Shown piece after piece: positions 14,531-20,430 of a stretch of 20,430 nt of DNA. The translations under genes were made by a program, and so were the position numbers. The stretch lies in the NCBI GenBank assembly GCA_027490345.1, contig JAIXYF010000219.1, positions 1 through 20,430 of the forward strand, in the 5' to 3' direction. The stretch comes from Novosphingobium sp. Its GTDB lineage: Bacteria > Pseudomonadota > Alphaproteobacteria > Sphingomonadales > Sphingomonadaceae. The notes beneath the pieces were generated by a model. It ran no database searches. It saw nothing but the letters and a program-made list of their open reading frames with translations, and was not told where the DNA came from. The number at the start of each line of letters is the position of its first letter. Positions within the stretch are counted from its first letter, which is position 1.

Positions 14531-15562
14531 TTATCCGATCGCACAAGCCTTGAGCACGGCGGTCCCAAGATCGCCGAGGCCGACCTCACAAGCGGCGGCA
14601 CCGGCTTCGATGGCGGCGGTAGGGGCTTCGGCCACCATGGCGGTCGCGCGGTCCTGCACCAGGGTATCCTGCCCGGCATCGCGCATAAGCTTCAGGCCGC
14701 GCGCGCCATCGCTGCCCATGCCGGTCAGCACTGCCCCCAGTGCTGGCACCGCGCCGCGCGCGATCGAACCGAACAGGAGATTGGCCGAAGGCCGCGCGCC
14801 GTCTACCGGATCGCGTTGCATCAGGCGGATCTTCGCAGGCTGGCCGGGTTCCACCACCACATGCCGTTCCGGGTCTGCAGCGATATGGACCGTGCCGGGT
14901 GTCAGGTTGGCGCCATCCTTGGCGGCGCGCACGTTGCACTTCAGGTCGGTGTCGAGCCGCTTGATGAAGGTTTCCACCACCATCGGCTCGGCCTGCAGGC
15001 ACACCACCGTCGGCGGGCAATTGGCGGGGAACTGCGAAAGGATCGTCGTCAGCGCATCGATCCCGCCCATCGAGGCGCTGAACGCCGCGATGCGCCCGTT
15101 CCATTCGAAGTTCGCGTCCGACGCCACCTTGGCTTCACTGCGAGCCTTGCGATCATGGACATTGCTGTTGGCGGCGGCGAGCACGATCTTGCCCAGCTTG
15201 CCCACGGTCTTGCTGAACTGCTCGGGCGTGGCGCGCAGCGGCTTGGGAAAGCATTCCACCGCGCCCAGCTCATAAGCCTTGAGCGAGGTTTCCGTGCCGG
15301 CCTGGGTGAGGCTGGAAAGCATCACCACCGGCAGGGGATTGGTTTCCATGATCTCGGCCAGAAACTCGATGCCGCTCATCCCCGGCATCTCCACGTCCAG
15401 CGTGATGACGTTGGGCTTCAATTCGGCAATCTGTTCACGCGCAGAGCCCGCATTGGCGGCAACGCCGACCACGCGGACGTTCTTCGCCTCGTCCAGAATA
15501 TCGGAAAAGAGCGCGCGCATCGCGGCGGAATCATCGACCACGAGGACCCGGGCTTCGTGCAT
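14531..15562 (-). CDS. cheB: CheB-family response regulator with catalytic His replaced by Ala (cheB1)
   Basis: The product is 343 residues. CheB proteins are receiver-methylesterase fusions that remove methyl groups from receptors (and deamidate glutamines). The receiver (1-115) is intact: acidic pair D10-D11, phospho-acceptor D56 in ITLDVEMPGMSG, Lys107 in CFPKP. The effector domain keeps the Ser (S164 in SASMGG, where the norm is STGG) and the Asp (D285 in GMGSDG). The His of the Ser-His-Asp triad, normally in a Q-H-x-P motif, is Ala191: the codon at 14992-14990 reads GCC in LQAEP. The H-x-PSVDxLF loop is also altered (ARPSANLLF). So esterase activity is doubtful; it may act as a phosphate sink, a receptor-binding competitor or a regulator of CheB2. 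The start has AGGAAGG about 12 nt upstream. It is divergent from the STAS-cheA operon. Confidence 0.92.
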   Translation of the reverse strand: MHEARVLVVDDSAAMRALFSDILDEAKNVRVVGVAANAGSAREQIAELKPNVITLDVEMPGMSGIEFLAEIMETNPLPVVMLSSLTQAGTETSLKAYELGAVECFPKPLRATPEQFSKTVGKLGKIVLAAANSNVHDRKARSEAKVASDANFEWNGRIAAFSASMGGIDALTTILSQFPANCPPTVVCLQAEPMVVETFIKRLDTDLKCNVRAAKDGANLTPGTVHIAADPERHVVVEPGQPAKIRLMQRDPVDGARPSANLLFGSIARGAVPALGAVLTGMGSDGARGLKLMRDAGQDTLVQDRATAMVAEAPTAAIEAGAAACEVGLGDLGTAVLKACAIG

Positions 15563-15766
15563 GGGGAGGCTGACCTTCCTGTTGGCGCGCCGCCTGCCGG
15601 GCGCTGCATGAGGAGGGGTATAAGCGCGCGTCTCCCTGCAATTTATCATCCCGCCGTTACGTATCTCACCGTAAGGTCGGGGCAAGGCGACCTTTGCCGC
15701 TTCGCGCCTAAGCCCAGTGGGACAGCGTGCCCCCTTGAAGCGGGGCCAGCGAGGGAAACCGCCTCT
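15563..15766. promoter_or_regulatory. Divergent intergenic region cheB1 / STAS-cheA operon
   Basis: These 204 bases must hold the promoters of both the minus-strand cheB1 and the plus-strand STAS-cheA-cheR-cheB2-cheD operon. The only A/T-rich patch is about 15636-15674 and is the likely promoter core. Two touching dyads lie there (15657-15674 and 15673-15694). A loose plus-strand GG-N10-GC (15584-15597, TTGGCGCG...CTGCC) resembles sigma-54 sites, but such matches are common in GC-rich DNA. No clear sigma-70 or sigma-28 hexamer pair was found. Confidence 0.5.
15657..15694. repeat. Two adjoining inverted repeats between cheB1 and the cheA operon
   Basis: TTACG-N8-CGTAA (15657-15661 / 15670-15674) and AAGGTCG-N8-CGACCTT (15673-15679 / 15688-15694). 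Both have 8-base spacers and they share two bases. They could be operator sites for a dimeric regulator or alternative hairpins in the operon leader. Confidence 0.5.
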
Positions 15767-16027
15767 ATGCCGACGATCACCCTGCCCCCCCGGTGCGACC
15801 GCGCCGCAGCCGAAGCGCTGCTGCCCGAAATGGTCGCGGGCCTTGGTTCGGGCGCGCTCCATATCAATGCCCGCGAATGCACCCAGATCGGGCAGGCCAT
15901 GCTGCAGCTCCTCGTCAGCGCGCGGCGCACCGGCGATGGCGCGGTGATCGAACCTTCGGATGCCCTGCGCGAAACCGCCCGCCAGCTCGGCCTTGAAGCT
16001 GAACTCTTCGATGGAGCGGCCGCATGA
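15767..16027 (+). CDS. Small STAS-domain protein preceding cheA
   Basis: This is an 86-residue protein, the size of a lone STAS (anti-anti-sigma type) domain. It shows the STAS order of elements: an N-terminal strand (TITLPP), a helix (AAAEALLPEMVAGL), a strand (ALHINARECTQIG) leading into the helix AMLQLLVSARRTG, a strand (GAVIEPS) and the final helix (DALRETARQLGLEAEL). The position where SpoIIAA-type proteins carry a phosphorylated Ser is C-T-Q-I-G here, so the usual phospho-Ser is absent; Thr39 is the only nearby hydroxyl. GAGGG lies 12 nt before the ATG. The stop overlaps the cheA ATG (ATGA), so it is probably made in step with CheA. CheS of Sinorhizobium, a small CheA partner, is a similar case by size and context. 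Function is inferred. Confidence 0.8.
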   Translation: MPTITLPPRCDRAAAEALLPEMVAGLGSGALHINARECTQIGQAMLQLLVSARRTGDGAVIEPSDALRETARQLGLEAELFDGAAA

Positions 16028-18174
16028 ACGCCGAGGAAATCCAGGCCATCTTCTTTGCCGAATGCGAAGAATCGCTGGCTGCTGCCGAAGCGGGCCTCGC
16101 TGCCTGCAAGGCCGGCACGCAGGATGACGATACCGTCAACGCCGTGTTCCGCGCGGTCCATTCGATCAAGGGCGGCGCGGGTGCGTTCGGCTATGTTGCG
16201 CTGCAGGCCTTTACCCACATCTTCGAAACGCTGCTTTCCGATGTGCGCGAAGGCACCGTGCCGTTCACCGATTCGCTCAACGATCTGCTGCTGCGCGCGC
16301 TGGATACGTTGAGCGATCACGTTGGCGCAGCGCGCGGACTGGGCGATGTGCCCGATGATGTGGGCCTGCTGGCGGAACTGACCGCAGCGCAAGCCGCCAA
16401 TGCCGGCAGTGCTCCCGCTGCAGCGCCCGAACCGGCGCCCGCGCAGCCCGCCGCCCCGCTTGCAGCAACAAGCGTTGCGGCCGATGACGAGGATAGCGGC
16501 GATCCCTTCGATTTCGATGCCATGCTCGATGATATCACCGGTGCAATGGAGCCTGCTGCACAACCGGCGCCTGCCTGGCTGCTCAAAGTCCGGCCCCACG
16601 CCGGAGCCATGCGCAATGGCGGCGAACCGCTGCTGCTGCTGCGCGAACTCGCCGCGCTTGGCGCGCGCTGCATCGAATGCGAATGCGGCAGCGTGCCCCC
16701 GCTCGATACGCTCGATCCCGGCACCGGCTACCTCGGCTGGACCTTCGCGCTCGATGCCGATGTTAGCGAGGCGAGCGCGCGCGATATCTTCGAATTCGTC
16801 GGCGATGATTGCGGTCTGGCGGTGGGCAGCGATGCGGCCATGCCGTCTGTGCGCCATGCCCCGCCACCTGCACCGGCTGCCGCCAGCATCGCATCCGCAG
16901 AGCCCGTGCCCTCCGCTGCCAGCCCTGCGCAGCCCAGCACAGCGATGGCCCCGGCCGCCGCGCCGCCTGCGCCGCCCGCGCTCGGCCAATCGATCCGCAT
17001 CGAACTCGGAAAGCTCGACAAGCTGATCGACGCGGTGGGCGAACTCGTCATCGCGCAAGCCATGATGGCACAGCGTCTGGCGGGCGATGGCCTGGCGGTG
17101 AAGGAAGAGCTTACCGTGCTCGAAGGGCTCACGCGCGATATCCAGGAATCGGCGATGTCGATCCGCGCCCAGCCGATCGGCTCGGTGTTCAGCCGCGTGC
17201 CGCGCATCCTGCGCGAGCTGACCACCTCCACGGGCAAGCACGTCCGCCTCGAAGTCTCGGGCGAAAGCACCGAGCTCGACAAGACCGTGATCGAGCGCCT
17301 GGGCGAACCGCTCACGCACCTTATCCGCAATGCGGTGGACCACGGCATCGAGAGCGCCGAGGCGCGCATTGCCGTGGGCAAGCCCGCCGAAGGCACGCTC
17401 ACCCTTTCGGCCGAGCACCGCTCGGGCCGCATCCTCATCCGCATTGCCGATGATGGCGCGGGCATCAACCGCGAGCGGGTGTTTGCCAAGGCCGTCGAAA
17501 AGGGCTTGGTCGCGCCCGATGCGCAGCTTTCCAAGGAAGAGATCGATCACCTGATCTTCGCCCCTGGCTTCTCCACCGCTGCGCAAGTCACCAATGTCTC
17601 GGGCCGCGGTGTCGGCATGGACGTGGTGCGCCAGAACGTGAAGGAACTGGGCGGGCGCATCACCATCGACAGCGAACCGGGCACCGGCACCACATTCACG
17701 CTCACGCTGCCGCTCACGCTGGCCATTTCCGATGGGATGGTCGTCAATGTCGGCGATCAGACGCTGGTCGTGCCTCTGGCCAACGTGGTCGAAAGCCTGC
17801 GCCCCACCCAGGCCGAAGTGCAGGGGCTGGGCGCCCACCGCGCGATGATCAACGTGCGCGGCAAGTTCATCCCGGTCCTGCCGCTCCATGCCGCCGTCGG
17901 CGCGCAAGGCGCTATCGAGCAGGCGCATGAAGGCGTGCTCATCGTCGTCGAAACCGAAGGCGCGGGGCGCGCGGCGCTGCTGGTCGATGCGATCTGCGAT
18001 CAGCGCCAGGTGGTGATCAAGAGCCTCGACACGCACTACCGCTCGGTCGAAGGCGTCTCGGGCGCCACGATCCTAGGCGACGGCATGGTTGCGCTGATCG
18101 TCGATGTCGACAGCCTCGTTGCGCGCAGCCTTTCGGGCCAGAGCACGACGACGCTGCTGGCAGAGGCTGCGTAA
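16024..18174 (+). CDS. cheA: Chemotaxis histidine kinase CheA
   Basis: CheA is the kinase of receptor arrays, phosphorylating CheY and CheB. The 716-residue order is as follows. HPt domain with phospho-His46 (AVHSIKGGAGAFG). Ala/Pro linker (about 125-180). A domain at about 184-268 (PAWLLKVRPHAGAMRNGGEPLLLLREL ... GYLGWTFAL ... ARDIFEFVG) of the type found in the P2 position of many alphaproteobacterial CheAs, not the classic CheY-binding P2. A second Pro/Ala linker (280-320). Dimerisation P3 helices (322-400). Kinase P4 with N box HLIRNAVDHG (Asn436), G1 IADDGAG and G2 GRGVGMDVV. CheW-like P5 (about 570-700). All catalytic motifs are present, so it should be active. It starts within the STAS stop and ends 5 nt before cheR. 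Confidence 0.97.
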   Translation: MNAEEIQAIFFAECEESLAAAEAGLAACKAGTQDDDTVNAVFRAVHSIKGGAGAFGYVALQAFTHIFETLLSDVREGTVPFTDSLNDLLLRALDTLSDHVGAARGLGDVPDDVGLLAELTAAQAANAGSAPAAAPEPAPAQPAAPLAATSVAADDEDSGDPFDFDAMLDDITGAMEPAAQPAPAWLLKVRPHAGAMRNGGEPLLLLRELAALGARCIECECGSVPPLDTLDPGTGYLGWTFALDADVSEASARDIFEFVGDDCGLAVGSDAAMPSVRHAPPPAPAAASIASAEPVPSAASPAQPSTAMAPAAAPPAPPALGQSIRIELGKLDKLIDAVGELVIAQAMMAQRLAGDGLAVKEELTVLEGLTRDIQESAMSIRAQPIGSVFSRVPRILRELTTSTGKHVRLEVSGESTELDKTVIERLGEPLTHLIRNAVDHGIESAEARIAVGKPAEGTLTLSAEHRSGRILIRIADDGAGINRERVFAKAVEKGLVAPDAQLSKEEIDHLIFAPGFSTAAQVTNVSGRGVGMDVVRQNVKELGGRITIDSEPGTGTTFTLTLPLTLAISDGMVVNVGDQTLVVPLANVVESLRPTQAEVQGLGAHRAMINVRGKFIPVLPLHAAVGAQGAIEQAHEGVLIVVETEGAGRAALLVDAICDQRQVVIKSLDTHYRSVEGVSGATILGDGMVALIVDVDSLVARSLSGQSTTTLLAEAA

Positions 18175-18179
18175 GCGCG

Positions 18180-19040
18180 ATGCTGGCAGCCCCCGAAACG
18201 CTCCCCGGCATCAGCCCGGGCGTCTACAGCGCGGAAGATTTCGCCGCAGTGAGCGCCCTTGCGCATGCCGAGGCGGGGATCGTGCTGGCCGAAGGCAAGG
18301 CCATGCTGGTCTATTCGCGCCTTGCCCCGCTGGTGCGCGATTCGGGCTGCGCCACGTTCGGTTCCTATATCCTGCGCATCCGCGAGGACGCGACCGAGCG
18401 CAACCGCGCGATCATGGCGCTGACCACCAACCACACCTTCTTCTACCGCGAGGCGCATCACTTCGAGCACTTCGCCAGCGAGGTCCGCCCGGGCCTGATC
18501 GAGGCGCTGGGGCGCGGCGGCAAGGCGCGGCTGTGGTCGGCGGGCAGTTCCAGCGGCGAGGAAACCTGGTCGCTGCTGATGACGCTGCTGGGGCCGGACC
18601 GCGCCGCAGGGGAACGCATCGCGCGCGGCGATGTGCGCCTGCTGGCGAGCGACATTGCAGCCCATGCCCTGCGCAAGGCCGAAGCCGCGCGCTACCGCGC
18701 CGAGGATATCAAGGCCGTGCCCGATGCGCTCTCGCGCCTCTGGACCGTGCCTGCCGGGGATGAGGTAGAAATCTCCCCAACAGTGCGTTCGCTCGCGCGG
18801 TTCCGCACGCTCAATTTGCATGGGCCGTGGCCGATGCAGGGCAAGTTTGATGTGATCTTCTGCCGCAACGTGATGATCTATTTCGATAATCCGACCAAGG
18901 AGCGCCTTGTTGCCCGCTTTGCCGAAGCGCTCGTGCCCGGCGGCTGGCTCTATGTCGGCCACAGCGAACGGGTAACCGGCCCGGCGCTCCGCATGCTCGC
19001 CACCGCGGGCCCCACCATCTATCGCCGGAGTGAGGCATGA
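18180..19040 (+). CDS. cheR: Chemotaxis protein methyltransferase CheR
   Basis: CheR uses S-adenosylmethionine to methylate receptor glutamates. The 286-residue product has the N-terminal helical subdomain and then MALTTNHTFFYREAHHF (about 79-95; family T-T-N-x-T-x-F-F-R). The SAM-binding motif is LWSAGSSSGEETWSL (118-132, usually WSAACSTGEEPYS, so slightly diverged). LASDIAAHALRKAEAARY (155-172), FDVIFCRNVMIYFD (223-236) and GHSE (260-263) follow. No C-terminal tetratricopeptide extension is present. AGAGG-like purines lie about 13 nt upstream. The stop overlaps the cheB2 start (ATGA), pairing writer and eraser of receptor methylation. Confidence 0.96.
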   Translation: MLAAPETLPGISPGVYSAEDFAAVSALAHAEAGIVLAEGKAMLVYSRLAPLVRDSGCATFGSYILRIREDATERNRAIMALTTNHTFFYREAHHFEHFASEVRPGLIEALGRGGKARLWSAGSSSGEETWSLLMTLLGPDRAAGERIARGDVRLLASDIAAHALRKAEAARYRAEDIKAVPDALSRLWTVPAGDEVEISPTVRSLARFRTLNLHGPWPMQGKFDVIFCRNVMIYFDNPTKERLVARFAEALVPGGWLYVGHSERVTGPALRMLATAGPTIYRRSEA

Positions 19041-20095
19041 CCCGTGTGAGCAAACCAATCCGCGTCGTGATCGTCGAGGATTCGCCGACGATGCGCGCGA
19101 TCCTGCAAGCCCGTTTCGAGCGCGAGGAGGATATCGTCGTTGTCGGCGCAGCCGCCAACGCGCAGGAAGGCCGCCAGATGATCCGCGAGCTTGATCCCGA
19201 TGTGGTTACGCTCGATGTCGAAATGCCCGGCATGAACGGGCTCGATTTCCTTGAAAAGATCATGGCGCTGCGCCCCACGCCGGTGATCGTCGTCTCCGGC
19301 TCGACTCACGAGGGCGCAGAGACCACTGCCCGCGCGCTCGCGATCGGGGCGGTCGGCTGCTATGCCAAGGGCGAAGGCGGCGGCGGCTATTCGTTCGACG
19401 ATCAGGGCAAGCTTGCCGATCTTGTGCGCGATGCCTCAAAGGTGCGCTTCGTCACGCGGCCTGCGCCGCCCCAAATCACGCCGCCGCGCACCTCGCTGGC
19501 GCCTCGCAGCCCCACGCTGGTCGACCGCCCACGCCTCATCGCCATTGGTTCTTCCACCGGCGGGGTGGAAGCGCTGCAAGTGCTGCTGGGCGGCTTTCCG
19601 GCCGATTGTCCGCCCACGCTGGTCGTGCAGCACATCTCTGCGCGCTTTGCGCCTGCGGTTGCGCGCACGCTCGATCAATCCTGCCCGCCCAAGATCGTGA
19701 TGGCCGAACCCGATCTGCCGCTGCGCGATGGCCACGTCTATATTGCGCCCGGCGATGATCGCCACCTCACCGTCGGCGGGCGCAGCGGCGTGCTCCACCA
19801 GCGCCTGCGCCATGGTGAGCCGGTTTCGGGCCATATGCCCAGTGTCGACATGCTGTTCCATTCGGTCGCGGAGATCGTCGGCGGCGGCGCGGTCGGCATT
19901 CTCCTGACCGGCATGGGCAGCGATGGCGCAGAGGGGCTGCTGGCTCTGGCCCGCGCCGGTGCCCGCACCATTGCGCAGGATGAGGCCACCTGCACCGTGT
20001 TCGGCATGCCGCGCGCGGCCATCGCGCTCGGTGCGGCCGGGGTCGTCGCGCCCATCGGCACGATTGCCCGCCACGCTTTCAGCAAGGCGGCCTGA
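19037..20095 (+). CDS. cheB: Chemotaxis methylesterase/deamidase CheB (cheB2), catalytically complete
   Basis: The 352-residue CheB has a receiver (1-130: acidic E14-D15, phospho-acceptor D60 in VTLDVEMPGMNG, Lys111) followed by a Pro-rich linker (about 140-165). The methylesterase domain has all three catalytic residues: Ser173 in GSSTGG, His199 in VVQHISARF, Asp296 in GMGSDG. The HMPSVDMLF loop (266-274) is also canonical. It should remove methyl groups from receptors when phosphorylated by CheA, opposing CheR encoded just upstream. A glycine-rich GEGGGGY loop after Lys111 is a mild oddity. It is the operon's working CheB, in contrast to the His-less paralogue at 14531-15562. Confidence 0.97.
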   Translation: MTRVSKPIRVVIVEDSPTMRAILQARFEREEDIVVVGAAANAQEGRQMIRELDPDVVTLDVEMPGMNGLDFLEKIMALRPTPVIVVSGSTHEGAETTARALAIGAVGCYAKGEGGGGYSFDDQGKLADLVRDASKVRFVTRPAPPQITPPRTSLAPRSPTLVDRPRLIAIGSSTGGVEALQVLLGGFPADCPPTLVVQHISARFAPAVARTLDQSCPPKIVMAEPDLPLRDGHVYIAPGDDRHLTVGGRSGVLHQRLRHGEPVSGHMPSVDMLFHSVAEIVGGGAVGILLTGMGSDGAEGLLALARAGARTIAQDEATCTVFGMPRAAIALGAAGVVAPIGTIARHAFSKAA

Positions 20096-20099
20096 TCCG

Positions 20100-20430
20100 A
20101 TGTTCGAACGCCGCATCCCCGGAACCATCGAACGCCCGATCGAACGCGTCACTGTCATGCAGGGACAGGCGCTGGTCAGCAGCGAGCCGCATATCGAGTT
20201 CTCGACCGTGCTGGGCAGCTGCGTTGCCTCGTGCCTCTATGATCCCGATGCGCGGGTGGGCGGGATGAACCACTTCCTGCTGTCCGAACCGCCAGCGGCA
20301 CTGGCGGCCACCACTGCGGTGGACGAGCATTACGGTGTTTATCTGATGGAGCTGCTGGTCAACCAGATGCTGGGCATGGGCGCGCGCAAATCGCGGCTCA
20401 AGGCGCATCTTTATGGCGGGGCCAACGTCA
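20100..20430 (+). CDS. cheD: Chemoreceptor glutamine deamidase CheD, 5' part (runs off window)
   Basis: The frame starts at ATG 20100, 5 nt after the cheB2 stop, and is open to the window edge (110 residues visible of a usual 160-200). CheD deamidates receptor glutamines and in some bacteria exchanges with CheC. The catalytic Cys41 lies in TVLGSCVASCLYD and His58 in GGMNHFLL. Their 17-residue separation equals that of characterised CheD. The further YGVYLMELLVNQMLGMGARKSRLKAHLYGGANV matches the family's Y-x-x-x-x-M-x-x-L-I-N-x-x-x-x-x-G-A ... K-x-F-G-G-A. It is the last gene visible of the adaptation module. Confidence 0.95.
   Translation, partial: MFERRIPGTIERPIERVTVMQGQALVSSEPHIEFSTVLGSCVASCLYDPDARVGGMNHFLLSEPPAALAATTAVDEHYGVYLMELLVNQMLGMGARKSRLKAHLYGGANV

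Noticed and set aside
15582..15598. GG-N10-GC sigma-54-like match before the STAS gene
   Set aside because: The -24 half is imperfect (GGCGCG) and the -12 half is CTGCC; such spacing is frequent by chance in DNA this GC-rich, so it is only mentioned, not called as a promoter.
14156..15766. Plus-strand open frame running from inside the cobalamin-domain gene through cheB1 into the STAS gene
   Set aside because: Only its last 86 codons (from 15767) encode a recognisable protein; the rest is antisense to two well supported minus-strand genes.
15646..18036. Long open frame (about 796 codons) on the minus strand opposite cheA
   Set aside because: It is antisense to a clear CheA with all motifs. 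High GC at third positions suppresses stop codons on the opposite strand, and the product is His/Arg/Gly-rich with no domain.

Overview
The window is a dense, very GC-rich (strong G/C at third codon positions) block of flagellar and chemotaxis genes. Gene content and protein style (alanine/proline-rich FliK, FliM and FliL variants, an AerR/PpaA-like cobalamin-domain protein, an STAS protein in front of cheA) suggest an alphaproteobacterium, most likely a sphingomonad such as Novosphingobium or Sphingomonas. That placement is inference from the proteins only; there is no rRNA here.

Region 1 (1-13326, + strand) is one long flagellar run: fliF (5' end outside the window), fliG, fliH, fliI, fliJ, fliK, fliL, fliM, fliN, fliO, fliP, fliQ, fliR, flhB, fliD, fliS. 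It encodes the MS ring, the switch (FliG/M/N), the export ATPase complex (FliH/I/J), the export gate (FliO/P/Q/R, FlhB), hook-length control (FliK), the stator-associated protein FliL, the filament cap (FliD) and the flagellin chaperone (FliS). Many genes overlap by 1-8 nt. The longest internal gap is before fliK, where a sigma-54-like -24/-12 motif sits at the end of fliJ.

Region 2 (13383-15562, - strand) holds two genes convergent with fliS: a cobalamin-binding-domain protein of AerR/PpaA type, and a CheB (cheB1) whose receiver is intact but whose catalytic histidine is replaced by alanine. A strong intrinsic terminator follows cheB1.

Region 3 (15767-20430, + strand) starts divergently from cheB1: a small STAS-domain protein, cheA, cheR, a second, catalytically complete cheB (cheB2), and the 5' part of cheD. 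This is the kinase plus adaptation module. No cheW, cheY or receptor gene lies in the window.

No mobile element, CRISPR array, tRNA or rRNA was seen, and no gene-free stretch exceeds 300 bases. The points most worth a second look are the His-to-Ala CheB paralogue, the AerR-like protein embedded in a motility locus, a FliM that cannot contain the usual N-terminal CheY-binding motif, the STAS-cheA coupling, and duplicated start regions on both sides of fliR.
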